DNA of 64,000 nt, from contig NZ_AUGQ01000006.1 in assembly GCF_000422745.1 (NCBI RefSeq), forward strand, positions 1 through 64,000. The letters are read 5' to 3'. Made by a program: the position numbers and the translations under genes. The DNA is from Microbacterium gubbeenense DSM 15944. Its GTDB lineage: Bacteria; Actinomycetota; Actinomycetes; Actinomycetales; Microbacteriaceae. How positions within the stretch are numbered: the first letter of the stretch is position 1; the number at the start of each line of letters is the position of its first letter. The notes beneath the pieces are model-generated. The model did not search any database, was not told the DNA's origin, and worked only from the letters and a program-made list of their open reading frames with translations. Below are positions 39,629 to 48,074 of this stretch, in pieces.

Positions 39629-41077
39629 TCAGTGCGTGTCCTCGGCCTCGATCTCGGTGCGGTCGCCCGACCACAGCGTGTGGAAGGTGCCTTCCTTGTC
39701 GATGCGCTTGTACGTGTGCGCGCCGAAGAAGTCGCGCTGACCCTGCACCAGGGCCGCCGGCAGGCGGTCGGCGCGCAGGCCGTCGTAGTACGCGAGCGAC
39801 GAGCTGAAGGCCGGCGAGGGGATCCCCGCCTGCGTCGCGGCGACGACGACGCGGCGCCAGGCGGCCTGGCCGTCGGTGAGCGCTGCGGCGAAGTACGGCG
39901 CGGTCGCGAGGACCGGCAGGTCGGGCGCGTCGACGTAGGCGTCGGCGATGCGGTTGAGGAACTGAGCGCGGATGATGCACCCGGCGCGCCAGATCTTCGA
40001 CACGGCACTCAGGTCGATCGTCCAGTCGTACTCGGCGGCGCCGGCGCGGATCTCGTCGAATCCCTGCGAGTAGGCGATGATCTTCGAGGCGAACAGCGCG
40101 AGGCGCACGTCCTCGATGAAAGCGTCGACGTCGGCGACCTCGAAGGCCTCGTCGGGGCCGGGAAGGGACGCCGCGACGGCGCGCTGCTCGGGATGCGACG
40201 ACAGCGACCGGGCGAAGGTCGCCTCGGCGATGCCGGATACGGGAACGCCGAGCGAGAGCGCGGTCTGCACGGTCCAGGCGCCGGTGCCCTTGGCGCCGGC
40301 CTGGTCGAGGATGACGTCGACGAGCGGCTTGCCGGTCTCGGCGTCGACCTGGCGCAACACCTCGGCGGTGATCTCGATCAGGTACGACTCGAGCTCGCCC
40401 TTGTTCCATTCGGCGAACACATCAGCGATCTCGGCCGGGGTCTTGCCCGTGCCGCGACGGATGAGGTCGTAGGCCTCGGCGATCAGCTGCATATCGGCGT
40501 ACTCGATGCCGTTGTGCACCATCTTCACGAAATGCCCGGCGCCGTCGTGCCCGATGTGGGTCACGCACGGCTCGCCCTCGGCGACGGCGGCGATCGACTT
40601 GAGGATCGGACCGAGCGTCACCCACGACTCGTCGGATCCGCCCGGCATGATCGACGGGCCGAGCAGCGCGCCCTCCTCGCCGCCGGAGATCCCGGCGCCG
40701 ACGAAGTTGATGCCCGTCTCGCGGACGGCCTTCTCTCGGCGGATCGTGTCGGGGAAGTAGGCGTTGCCGCCGTCGACGATGATGTCGCCCGGTTCGAAGA
40801 CCTTGACGAGCTCGTCGATCACGGCGTCCGTGCCGCGGCCGGCCTTGACCATGATGATCGCGGTTCGGGGCTTGGACAGGCTCGCGGCGAAGTCCTCGTA
40901 CGAGAACGCCGGAGCGAAGCCCGCCTCCGGATGCTCGACGACCAGGGCGTCGGTCTTCTCGCGGCTGCGGTTGTAGACCGCGACCTTGTTGCCCTCGCGA
41001 CTGGCGAGGTTGCGGGCGAGGTTCGAGCCCATGACGGCGAGGCCCACGACCCCGATGTTGGCGACAGCTGCGTTCAC
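39629..41077 (-). CDS. gnd: 6-phosphogluconate dehydrogenase, decarboxylating
   Basis: This enzyme oxidises 6-phosphogluconate to ribulose 5-phosphate and CO2 in the pentose phosphate pathway. The 482-residue long-form enzyme has the nucleotide-binding motif VVGLAVMGSNLARNLA, then the catalytic-region segments GGNAYFPDTIRRE, GISGGEEGALLGPSIMPGG and FVKMVHNGIEYADMQL, and C-terminal DYFGAHTY-like FFGAHTYKRID. The GTG at 41077 has GGAG six bases upstream; a start nine codons earlier lacks this. It metabolises the product of GntK encoded 25 kb away. Confidence 0.96.
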   Translation of the reverse strand: MNAAVANIGVVGLAVMGSNLARNLASREGNKVAVYNRSREKTDALVVEHPEAGFAPAFSYEDFAASLSKPRTAIIMVKAGRGTDAVIDELVKVFEPGDIIVDGGNAYFPDTIRREKAVRETGINFVGAGISGGEEGALLGPSIMPGGSDESWVTLGPILKSIAAVAEGEPCVTHIGHDGAGHFVKMVHNGIEYADMQLIAEAYDLIRRGTGKTPAEIADVFAEWNKGELESYLIEITAEVLRQVDAETGKPLVDVILDQAGAKGTGAWTVQTALSLGVPVSGIAEATFARSLSSHPEQRAVAASLPGPDEAFEVADVDAFIEDVRLALFASKIIAYSQGFDEIRAGAAEYDWTIDLSAVSKIWRAGCIIRAQFLNRIADAYVDAPDLPVLATAPYFAAALTDGQAAWRRVVVAATQAGIPSPAFSSSLAYYDGLRADRLPAALVQGQRDFFGAHTYKRIDKEGTFHTLWSGDRTEIEAEDTH

Positions 41078-41147
41078 GCACGTCTCCTTAAGAGAGGAAT
41101 TCACGATGGGATTCCAGCCTACTCTGACGGCCGCGCGGCGAACGTCC

Positions 41148-41261
41148 CTACTTGTCGTACGACGAGCCCCGGCCGAGGGCGTACATCGCGCCGATGCCGG
41201 TGATGGCGGACACGACCGCGAGAGCTCCGATGATGAGTTCGAGGATGTGCGAGGCGTCCAT
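41148..41261 (-). CDS. 37-residue single-span membrane peptide
   Basis: This tiny frame encodes MDASHILELIIGALAVVSAI followed by TGIGAMYALGRGSSYDK. It has a short acidic N-terminus, one hydrophobic helix of about 20 residues and a positively charged, Gly/Ser-rich tail. GGAG lies about nine bases before the ATG at 41261. The gene fits neatly in the intergenic space between gnd and rplY on the gnd strand. Nothing identifies its role. It is called because the composition is protein-like, not random. Confidence 0.5.
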   Translation of the reverse strand: MDASHILELIIGALAVVSAITGIGAMYALGRGSSYDK

Positions 41262-41340
41262 GAGGTGCGGCTCCAGAGTCGTAGCGGGGAAGCGGCGGCG
41301 AGTACGCACGCGCGGTGTCGATCCTATCCGAGGGATCGGG

Positions 41341-41500
41341 TATCATGAGAATCGACCTCGGCGAGGGGGGCCGCATGCGGCCGCCGTTATCGACGCGGTG
41401 ATGCGGGCTGGCAACGGTCTCCTCACGCAGTGCGTTCGAGTCGAGAGAACTTACCCACATCCGCGGCCGTCACCCCGCCGCGCACATCACAGGAGTGAAC
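41341..41500 (+). promoter_or_regulatory. rplY promoter and ~150-base leader
   Basis: TATCAT (41341-41346) is a good -10 element, leaving a leader of about 150 bases, the longest untranslated leader seen in this window. It includes a GGCCGCATGCGGCC palindrome near 41369-41383 and ends with AGGAG five bases before the rplY ATG. Confidence 0.4.
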
Positions 41501-42103
41501 ATGAGCGACGAGAACAAGCTCTCAGCAGAGTCCCGCACCGAGTTCGGCAAGGGCTTCGCCCGCCGCCTGCGCGCCGCGGGCAAGATCCCCGCCGTCGTGT
41601 ACGGCCACGGATCCGACGTCCAGCACGTCGCGCTGCCGGCGCACGAGACGGGCCTGATCGTCCGCTACGCGAACGCGATCATCCGCCTCGAGATCGATAA
41701 CGGCGCGCAGCAGGTCGTCTTCGTGAAGGACGTCCAGCGCGACCCCGTACGCAGCATCATCGAGCACATCGACCTCGTCACGATCAAGACCGGCGAGAAG
41801 ATGGAGGTCGAGGTTCCCCTCCTCACTGAGGGCGAGTCGTTCTCCGGCACCTACGTCACGCACAGCACGACGACGGTCCGCGTGCTCGTCGACGCGCTCC
41901 ACATCCCCGAGCACGTCACCGTGTCCGTGGAGGGTCTCGAGGACGGCGCGCAGCTGTACGCGAAGGACGTCGTTCTGTCGGGGGGCGCCGAGCTCGCGGA
42001 CGACCCGGAGCTGCACCTGCTCTCGGTCACAGCGAACGCGACGTCCGACGAGGACGACGAGGACGGCGCCGAGGCAGCATCTTCTGCGGAGGCCGCCGAG
42101 TAA
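41501..42103 (+). CDS. rplY: 50S ribosomal protein L25, CTC family
   Basis: This is a 5S rRNA-binding ribosomal protein of the long CTC (general stress protein) form, 200 residues. The L25 domain is residues about 5-92 (RTEFGKGFARRLRAAGKIPAVVYG, QQVVFVKDVQRDPV). The C-terminal TL5-like beta domain follows (about 95-180; MEVEVPLLTEGES, HIPEHVTVSVEGLEDG). The tail is an acidic Asp/Glu/Ala run. The start at 41501 has AGGAG upstream; a GTG two codons earlier overlaps that site. It is followed by a strong terminator and then pth, a common actinobacterial pair. Confidence 0.95.
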   Translation: MSDENKLSAESRTEFGKGFARRLRAAGKIPAVVYGHGSDVQHVALPAHETGLIVRYANAIIRLEIDNGAQQVVFVKDVQRDPVRSIIEHIDLVTIKTGEKMEVEVPLLTEGESFSGTYVTHSTTTVRVLVDALHIPEHVTVSVEGLEDGAQLYAKDVVLSGGAELADDPELHLLSVTANATSDEDDEDGAEAASSAEAAE

Positions 42104-42118
42104 GCATTCGGTATCGTT

Positions 42119-42148
42119 CGAGGGGTGCGGCGCGAGCCGCACCCCTCG
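42119..42148 (+). terminator. Hairpin terminator after rplY
   Basis: Arms 42119-42131 and 42136-42148 are perfectly complementary over 13 bases with a GCGA tetraloop, followed by a pyrimidine-rich TCTCGTTCT stretch, 16 bases past the rplY stop. Confidence 0.85.
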
Positions 42149-42171
42149 TCTCGTTCTAAGGGATCCTGCGC

Positions 42172-42753
42172 ATGATCGACACCTGGCTCATCATGGGACT
42201 CGGCAATCCGGGCCCGCGATACGAGCGCACGCGCCACAACGTCGGGCAGCTCGTCGTCGACGAGATCGCGCGGCGCCGTGACGAGCGCTGGAAGCAGCAC
42301 AAGGCCGGCGCGCGCGTGGCCGAGACGAGGCTGGGCCCGGGCGGGTCGAAGCTCGTCCTCGTGAAGTCGAACGGATTCATGAACACGTCGGGCGGTCCGG
42401 CCTCCGCGCTCGCGAAGTTCTACTCGATCGCGCCCGACCGCGTCATCGCGATCCACGATGAGCTCGACATCCCCTTCGACTCCCTGAAGCTGAAGGTCGG
42501 CGGCGGTCACGGCGGCCACAACGGGATCCGCGACATCGCGAAGGCGCTCGACACGCCCGACTTCGCGCGCGTCCGCGTCGGGATCGGGCGTCCGCCCGGC
42601 CGGCAGGATCCCGCGGACTGGGTGCTCAGCGACTTCTCGCCGACTGAGCGCAAGACGCTCCCGATCCTCGTCGGCGATGCCGCTGACGCCGCCGAGCTGA
42701 TCGTGTCGGACGGCCTCACCGCCGCGCAGCAGAAGGTGCACGCGCCGTGCTGA
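42172..42753 (+). CDS. pth: Peptidyl-tRNA hydrolase
   Basis: This essential enzyme recycles peptidyl-tRNAs released from stalled ribosomes. The 193-residue protein has WLIMGLGNPGPRYERTRHNVG with the catalytic His near residue 22, the FMNTSGGPASALAKFY segment with its conserved Asn, IHDELDIPFDSLKLKVGGGHGGHNG with the catalytic Asp, and FARVRVGIGRPP. AAGGGA lies upstream of the ATG. It is downstream of rplY beyond a terminator and is convergent with the small membrane protein gene. Confidence 0.96.
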   Translation: MIDTWLIMGLGNPGPRYERTRHNVGQLVVDEIARRRDERWKQHKAGARVAETRLGPGGSKLVLVKSNGFMNTSGGPASALAKFYSIAPDRVIAIHDELDIPFDSLKLKVGGGHGGHNGIRDIAKALDTPDFARVRVGIGRPPGRQDPADWVLSDFSPTERKTLPILVGDAADAAELIVSDGLTAAQQKVHAPC

Positions 42754-42760
42754 CGCCCGA

Positions 42761-43177
42761 TCAGCCGAAGAACGGCAGATTGCCGAGCAGCCCCGCGAGA
42801 AGAGCCTCCGGCATGAACGCCAGGAGGATCATCCAGCCGATGCTGGCGGTCACGATCGCGGCGATGCCCCACGCCCGCCCCCTGTTCACGGCGGTCGCGA
42901 CGATTCCCTGAACGAGGCTCCACACCGCGATCAGCGCATGCACGAGCCAGGCCGCGACGAGGATCACGACGGCGATGACGGCGCGCCCGAGCGTGTCCCA
43001 GAGCTGGGTCGACGTCTCCTGGACGAGATCCGGGTAATCGCTGATGCGCACGAGGCGGCCGAGCGCGAAACCCGCGGCCCAGATCCCGATGGCCCCGAGC
43101 AGCAGCGCCGATACGGATGCGATGAACGCGACGATGCCGAGGGCGCGGCGGGGTCGGGGTCTGGTGGGAACGCTCAC
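42761..43177 (-). CDS. Hypothetical small membrane protein, three to four spans
   Basis: This 138-residue protein has a basic N-terminus (SVPTRPRPRRALG), a first span at about 12-38, further spans at about 60-92 and 100-135, and no soluble domain. GATAAT (43191-43186) lies eight bases before the GTG at 43177, overlapping the opposed mfd promoter. No family is recognised. It is supported by its promoter, clean membrane composition and fit between pth and mfd. Confidence 0.65.
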   Translation of the reverse strand: MSVPTRPRPRRALGIVAFIASVSALLLGAIGIWAAGFALGRLVRISDYPDLVQETSTQLWDTLGRAVIAVVILVAAWLVHALIAVWSLVQGIVATAVNRGRAWGIAAIVTASIGWMILLAFMPEALLAGLLGNLPFFG

Positions 43178-43185
43178 CGCACCAC

Positions 43186-43199
43186 ATTATCCGTAGAAT
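43186..43199. promoter_or_regulatory. Back-to-back promoters, mfd / membrane protein
   Basis: TAGAAT (43194-43199, plus) ends six bases before the mfd GTG at 43206. GATAAT (43191-43186, minus) serves the opposite gene. The two -10 elements are only two bases apart, so polymerase binding to one should exclude the other. Confidence 0.5.
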
Positions 43200-43205
43200 C
43201 ATCGG

Positions 43206-46200
43206 GTGAGTCTTACCGGGATCCTGCGCGCCCTCGACGCCTCCGAATCGTTCCGCGAGGCGTTCGCCGTCACCTCGGTCGATTCCGACGTGTCCCTCGT
43301 CGATGGGCTCGATGCCCCGGGCCTGGCCGCCCTCCTGGAGCGGAGGAAGGCATCGGGGCAGCCCGCCGTGCTGTTCGTCATCGCCCCGACGAGCCGGCGC
43401 GCCGAGGCCATCGCGTCGTCGATCGGCGCCCTCGTGCCCGATGCGGAGGTGCGGGGCCTGCCCGCCTGGGAGACGCTGCCGCACGAGCGGCTGAGCCCGA
43501 GCCCGGAGACCGTCGGCCGGCGGCTGGAGACGCTGCGCGCGCTGACCGCGTGGACCGGCGAGCGGCCGCTCGTCGTGACGGCCTCGATCCGCGCGGCGAT
43601 CCAGCCGATCGTGCGCGGCCTCGGCGAGGCGGATCCGATCTCGCTCGTCGTCGGCGGGCGGGACCTGTGGCTCGAGGAGGTCACGGAGCGGCTCGTCGAG
43701 CTCGCCTATCACCGCGTCGACATGGTCTCCCGGCGCGGCGACTTCGCCGTGCGCGGCGGGATCCTCGACGTCTTCCCGCCGACCGCGGCCCACCCGCTGC
43801 GCGTGGAGTTCTTCGGCGACGAGGTCGATCAGATCCGGGAGTTCTCGGTCGCCGATCAGCGCAGCGTGCCGGGCGAGATCCAGCGCGTCGACCTGATTCC
43901 GAGCCGCGAGCTGCTGCTCACCGCCGATGTGCGCCAGCGCGCCCGCGAGCTCGAGGGTGCGTATCCGGGCATCGCCCAGATCCTCGAGAAGATGGCCGAG
44001 GGCATCCCCGCCGAGGGCATGGAGTCGCTGTCGAGCCTCGTCGCGGGGCCGCTCATCTCGATCGCCGACTACCTGCCCCGCGGCGCGAGCGTCGGGCTCG
44101 TGGATCCGGAGCGCGCGGTGTCGCGCGCCGTGAGCCTGCGCGAGACGAACGCCGAGTTCCTCGAGGCGGCGTGGAGCACCGCGACGGCGGGAGGATCCGC
44201 CCCGGTCGACCTGTCGACGGGCGGCTTCTTCACGCTCGAGGACCTGAGGTCGGCGGTGCGCGACGCGGGCGGCGTGTGGTGGAGCCTCAGCCCGTTCGAC
44301 AGCGGCATGGCCGAGATCGAGGCCGAGCTCGGCGACGCCGTATCGGCCGATTCCGCCGAGCGGGTCGCGGGAGATGCGATCCCCTCATTCCAGGGCAACG
44401 TCGAGGGCGCGACCGCATACGTGGCGGGCCTCGTGCACGACGGGTGGTCGGTCGTGCTCGCGGCGGCGGGATCCGGCCTCGTCGATCGTGCGCGCGACGT
44501 GCTCAGCGAGCTGGGCGTCGCCGCGCGCATCGTCGAGGACCTCGACGCCGCGCCGGAGCCCGGCGTCGTCACCCTCGTGAAGGCCGAGATCGAGCGCGGG
44601 TTCGCCGTGCCCGGCGCGAAGCTCGCGGTGCTCACCGAGTCCGAGTTCTACGGCCGCGGCGTCGGCGGCGGACAGCAGGGGCCGAAGAAGCTCGCGTCGC
44701 GCCGCCGCAACGTCGTGGATCCGCTGCAGCTGAAGGCCGGAGACCCCGTCGTGCACGCGACGCACGGCATCGGACGCTTCGTCGAGATGCAGCAGCGCGA
44801 GGTGTCCTCGGGAGGACGAAACGCGACCAAGTCGCTGCGCGACTACGTCGTGATCGAGTACGCGCCGTCGAAGCGCGGATACCCGGGGGACAAGCTGCTC
44901 GTCCCCACCGACCAGCTCGATCTGCTGTCGAAGTACGTCGGCGGCGAGAGCCCCCAGCTGTCGAAGATGGGCGGATCCGACTGGTCGCAGGCGAAGAAGA
45001 AGGCGCGCCGCGCCGTGCGCGACATCGCCATCGAGCTCGTGAAGCTCTACTCAGCGCGCATGGCGTCGAAGGGCCACGCGTTCGGGCCGGATACGCCCTG
45101 GCAGCGCGAGCTCGAGGAGGCGTTTCCATTCGCGGAGACGCCCGACCAGCTGCAGACCATCGACGAGATCAAGCGCGACATGGAGCGGGAGATCCCGATG
45201 GATCGCCTGCTGTCGGGAGACGTCGGCTTCGGCAAGACCGAGGTCGCCGTGCGCGCGGCGTTCAAGGCGATCCAGGACGGCAAGCAGGTCGCGATGCTCG
45301 TGCCGACGACGCTGCTGGTCAAGCAGCACCTCGAGACGTTCGCGGATCGGTTCGCGGGCTTCCCCGTCACCGTCAAGGCGCTCAGCCGCTTCCAGACCGA
45401 CAAACAGGCGAAGGAGACCGTTGCGGGCCTCGCCGACGGAACGGTCGACATGGTGATCGGAACCCACCGGATCCTCACCCAGAGCATCGCGTTCAAGGAC
45501 CTCGGCCTGCTGATCGTCGACGAGGAGCAGCGGTTCGGCGTCGAGCACAAGGAGGCGCTGAAGAAGCTCAAGACGAACGTCGATATCCTCGCGATGAGCG
45601 CCACGCCGATCCCGCGCACGCTCGAGATGGCCGTCACGGGGATCCGCGAGATGTCGACGCTCGCCACGCCGCCCGAGGAGCGGCACCCGATCCTGTCGTA
45701 CGTGGGGCCGTCCAACGACAAGCAGGTCGCCGCGGCGATCCGGCGCGAGATGCTGCGCGAAGGGCAGGTGTTCTACGTGCACAACCGCGTGACGAGCATC
45801 CAGCGCGTGGCGAAGCACCTCGCCGAGCTCGTGCCCGAAGCGCGCATCGCGGTCGCGCACGGCAAGATGAGCGAGAACCAGCTCGAGCAGGTCGTCGACG
45901 ACTTCTGGGAGCGCAAGTTCGACGTGCTCGTGTGCACGACGATCATCGAGACCGGAATCGACATCCAGAACGCGAACACCATCGTCATCGACCGCGCCGA
46001 CAAATACGGGCTCGCCCAGCTGCACCAGCTGCGCGGGCGCGTGGGGCGAGGCCGCGAGCGCGCGTACGCGTACTTCGTGTACGACGAGGGCAAGCCGCTG
46101 TCGGAGACGGCGGCGGACCGCCTCGAGACGATCGCCGTGCACAACGACCTCGGCAGCGGCATCCAGGTCGCGATGAAGGATCTCGAGATCCGCGGCGCCG

Positions 46201-46781
46201 GCAACCTGCTCGGGGCCGAGCAGGCCGGGCACATCGAGGGCGTCGGCTTCGACCTGTACCTGCGCATGATCGGTGAGGCGGTGAGCGAGTTCCGCGGCGA
46301 GACGGCCGATGGTCCGGTCGAGCTGCGCCTCGAGCTGCCCATCGAGGCGCGGATCCCCGACGACTACATCGACAGCGAACGTCTGCGGCTCGAGGCGTAC
46401 CAGAAGCTGTCCGCCGCCGCGACAGCCGCCGCCGCGCAGGACGCGATCGATCTCGTCATCGAGGAGCTGACCGACCGATACGGCGAACCGCCCGCGGAGG
46501 TTTCGGGACTCGTCGAGGTCGCGCGCCTGCGTCGACGCGCCGCGCTGTCACAGCTGTCCGACGTCGTCGCGATGGGCAAGAACCTGCGAATTGCGCCCGC
46601 GCATCTGCCCGATTCGATGCAGGTGCGCCTGAAGCGGCTTCACCCCGGATCGAAGCTGCTCTCGGGCGGCGATGCGCTGGTCGTGCCGCTGCCGACCGCG
46701 GGCGGCGAGCTCGTCACAGGATCCGGTCTCATCGCGTGGGTGCGTCAGTTGCTGGACGCGCTGTTCCCGCTCGCTGAGTAG
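43206..46781 (+). CDS. mfd: Transcription-repair coupling factor Mfd
   Basis: This 1191-residue DNA translocase removes stalled RNA polymerase and recruits UvrA. Domains in order are an UvrB-like N-terminus (GLPAWETLPHERLSPSPETV, DFAVRGGILDVFPP), the RNA-polymerase-interacting domain (GDPVVHATHGIGRFV, near residue 515), a RecG-like helicase with Walker A GDVGFGKTE near 673 and DEEQ (LLIVDEEQRFGVEHKE), ATPIPRTL, GRVGRGRERAYAY, and the C-terminal TRCF domain. Length and motifs are normal. The GTG start is set by the leaderless -10 TAGAAT. Confidence 0.97.
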   Translation: MSLTGILRALDASESFREAFAVTSVDSDVSLVDGLDAPGLAALLERRKASGQPAVLFVIAPTSRRAEAIASSIGALVPDAEVRGLPAWETLPHERLSPSPETVGRRLETLRALTAWTGERPLVVTASIRAAIQPIVRGLGEADPISLVVGGRDLWLEEVTERLVELAYHRVDMVSRRGDFAVRGGILDVFPPTAAHPLRVEFFGDEVDQIREFSVADQRSVPGEIQRVDLIPSRELLLTADVRQRARELEGAYPGIAQILEKMAEGIPAEGMESLSSLVAGPLISIADYLPRGASVGLVDPERAVSRAVSLRETNAEFLEAAWSTATAGGSAPVDLSTGGFFTLEDLRSAVRDAGGVWWSLSPFDSGMAEIEAELGDAVSADSAERVAGDAIPSFQGNVEGATAYVAGLVHDGWSVVLAAAGSGLVDRARDVLSELGVAARIVEDLDAAPEPGVVTLVKAEIERGFAVPGAKLAVLTESEFYGRGVGGGQQGPKKLASRRRNVVDPLQLKAGDPVVHATHGIGRFVEMQQREVSSGGRNATKSLRDYVVIEYAPSKRGYPGDKLLVPTDQLDLLSKYVGGESPQLSKMGGSDWSQAKKKARRAVRDIAIELVKLYSARMASKGHAFGPDTPWQRELEEAFPFAETPDQLQTIDEIKRDMEREIPMDRLLSGDVGFGKTEVAVRAAFKAIQDGKQVAMLVPTTLLVKQHLETFADRFAGFPVTVKALSRFQTDKQAKETVAGLADGTVDMVIGTHRILTQSIAFKDLGLLIVDEEQRFGVEHKEALKKLKTNVDILAMSATPIPRTLEMAVTGIREMSTLATPPEERHPILSYVGPSNDKQVAAAIRREMLREGQVFYVHNRVTSIQRVAKHLAELVPEARIAVAHGKMSENQLEQVVDDFWERKFDVLVCTTIIETGIDIQNANTIVIDRADKYGLAQLHQLRGRVGRGRERAYAYFVYDEGKPLSETAADRLETIAVHNDLGSGIQVAMKDLEIRGAGNLLGAEQAGHIEGVGFDLYLRMIGEAVSEFRGETADGPVELRLELPIEARIPDDYIDSERLRLEAYQKLSAAATAAAAQDAIDLVIEELTDRYGEPPAEVSGLVEVARLRRRAALSQLSDVVAMGKNLRIAPAHLPDSMQVRLKRLHPGSKLLSGGDALVVPLPTAGGELVTGSGLIAWVRQLLDALFPLAE

Positions 46782-46862
46782 AATGGAATCTGGTGTGCCG
46801 GGAAGTCTGGTCGGCGTCGCGGATCGCCTGATCCGCGAGATGTGTCGACTCGAAAGGCAACG
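46779..46862 (+). promoter_or_regulatory. nhaA promoter and structured leader, possible cation-responsive RNA
   Basis: TAGAAT (46779-46784) overlaps the mfd stop and gives a leader of about 72 bases. It contains GTGCCGGGAAGTCTGGTCGG (46795-46814), in which GCCG and CGGC can pair, followed by a perfect nine-base hairpin 46817-46838 (CGGATC/GATCCG core, GCCT loop). The AAAGG ribosome binding site comes next. Leaders of nhaA genes include known cation-sensing riboswitch classes, but I cannot match this one with certainty. Confidence 0.4.
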
Positions 46863-47990
46863 ATGAAGCTTCTTCGTTCTGAAAGATTTCCCGCGTTCCT
46901 CCTGCTCGGAGCCGCCGCGCTCGGGCTGATCATCGCGAACCTGCCGTTCGGCGGCGAGGTGATCTCGTGGAGCCACACCGAGTTCGGCGTTCCGGGCCTC
47001 GAACTGTCGATCTCGCACTGGGTCGCCGACCTGCTGCTCGCGGTGTTCTTCTTCGGCGTCGCGGTCGAGCTGCAGTTCGAACTGACCCGCGGGCAGCTGA
47101 ACAGCGTCGCCAAGGCGATCCGCCCGGCGATCGCGGCTGTCGGCGGCGTCATCGTGCCGATCATCGTCTTCCTGATGATCGCGGGACGGGGGGACGCTTC
47201 GGCGGGTTGGCCGATTCCGACCGCGACCGACATCGCCTTCGCCCTCGGTGTGCTGGCGATGTTCGGCAAGGGCCTGCCCAAGGGCGTGCGCGTCTTCCTG
47301 CTCGCTCTCGCGATCATCGACGACATCGTCGGCATCGTCTTCATCGCGGTGCTGTTCGCCACCGACCTCGACTTCGGCATGATGCTCGCGGGCATCGCGT
47401 GTGTGGCTGTGTTCGCGATCGTCAGTCGCTTGGACATTCCGACAGCGATCCGCCTGCCGCTGCTGATCGTGCTCGCGATCGCCGCGTGGGTGTTCGTGTT
47501 CCACTCCGGTGTCCACGCGACCATCGCGGGCGTCGCGCTCGGCCTCGTGATCCGTCAGGACGTCGGCATGAGCGCGAGGCACGCGCTCGAGCCGTGGATC
47601 AACGCGCTGATCCTGCCGATCTTCGCGTTCTTCTCGGCGCTCGTCATGATCCCTCAGGTCTCGATCGATGAGCTCTCGCCGGCGCTGTGGGCGATCGTCG
47701 TCGCTCTGCCGGTCGGCAAGCTCATCGGCATCACCCTGTTCGGCTGGCTGGCGCAGTTCGTCGGACGCGGCGAGCGGCTGCCGATCGGCGACATCCTCCC
47801 CGCGGCCGCGCTCGGCGGCATCGGCTTCACGGTGTCGCTGCTGCTGTCGAGGCTGGCGTACTCGGACGCGACGATCGCGGACGAGGCGGTGCTCGGCGTG
47901 CTGATCGGCTCCCTCGCCTCGCTGATCCTCTCGGCGATCGTCGTGCCGCTGCGCGCCCGGCACCACCGCCGCCTCGCGGCGACCGCCTGA
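46863..47990 (+). CDS. nhaA: Na+/H+ antiporter NhaA
   Basis: This electrogenic antiporter extrudes Na+ (or Li+) in exchange for protons. The 375-residue, ~12-span protein has the ion-binding aspartate pair in LAIIDDIVGI, plus PTATDIAFALGVLAMFG, SGVHATIAGVALGL and GGIGFTVSLLLSRLAY, all family landmarks. ATG 46863 with AAAGG five bases upstream is preferred to a start seven codons earlier inside the leader. It is separated from mazG by a long inverted repeat. Confidence 0.95.
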   Translation: MKLLRSERFPAFLLLGAAALGLIIANLPFGGEVISWSHTEFGVPGLELSISHWVADLLLAVFFFGVAVELQFELTRGQLNSVAKAIRPAIAAVGGVIVPIIVFLMIAGRGDASAGWPIPTATDIAFALGVLAMFGKGLPKGVRVFLLALAIIDDIVGIVFIAVLFATDLDFGMMLAGIACVAVFAIVSRLDIPTAIRLPLLIVLAIAAWVFVFHSGVHATIAGVALGLVIRQDVGMSARHALEPWINALILPIFAFFSALVMIPQVSIDELSPALWAIVVALPVGKLIGITLFGWLAQFVGRGERLPIGDILPAAALGGIGFTVSLLLSRLAYSDATIADEAVLGVLIGSLASLILSAIVVPLRARHHRRLAATA

Positions 47991-47993
47991 CAC

Positions 47994-48067
47994 CCACTTT
48001 TCTTCATTTCTGGCACGTTTCTCCCTCGATTTGACGCATGAAAAGTGCCAGAAATGAGGAATAGTGG
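47994..48067. repeat. Long AT-rich inverted repeat between nhaA and mazG
   Basis: Arms 47994-48016 and 48045-48067 are 23 bases long with two mismatches, including the perfect 13-base pair TCATTTCTGGCAC/GTGCCAGAAATGA. They enclose a 28-base spacer with CGATTTGACGCATG. The tract is far poorer in GC than its surroundings. It can end nhaA transcription, and its right arm reaches the mazG ribosome binding site. It may also be one copy of a dispersed palindromic element. Confidence 0.75.
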
Positions 48068-48074
48068 AGGGGTG

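Noticed and set aside
42938..46276. Very long plus-strand frame overlapping mfd in another register
   Set aside because: Arg/Gly/Pro-rich shadow; Mfd in the adjacent register has all family motifs.
46785..46862. Cobalamin or ydaO-type riboswitch before nhaA
   Set aside because: The B12-box core and the c-di-AMP riboswitch consensus are absent; only the nhaA-type leader hypothesis was kept.
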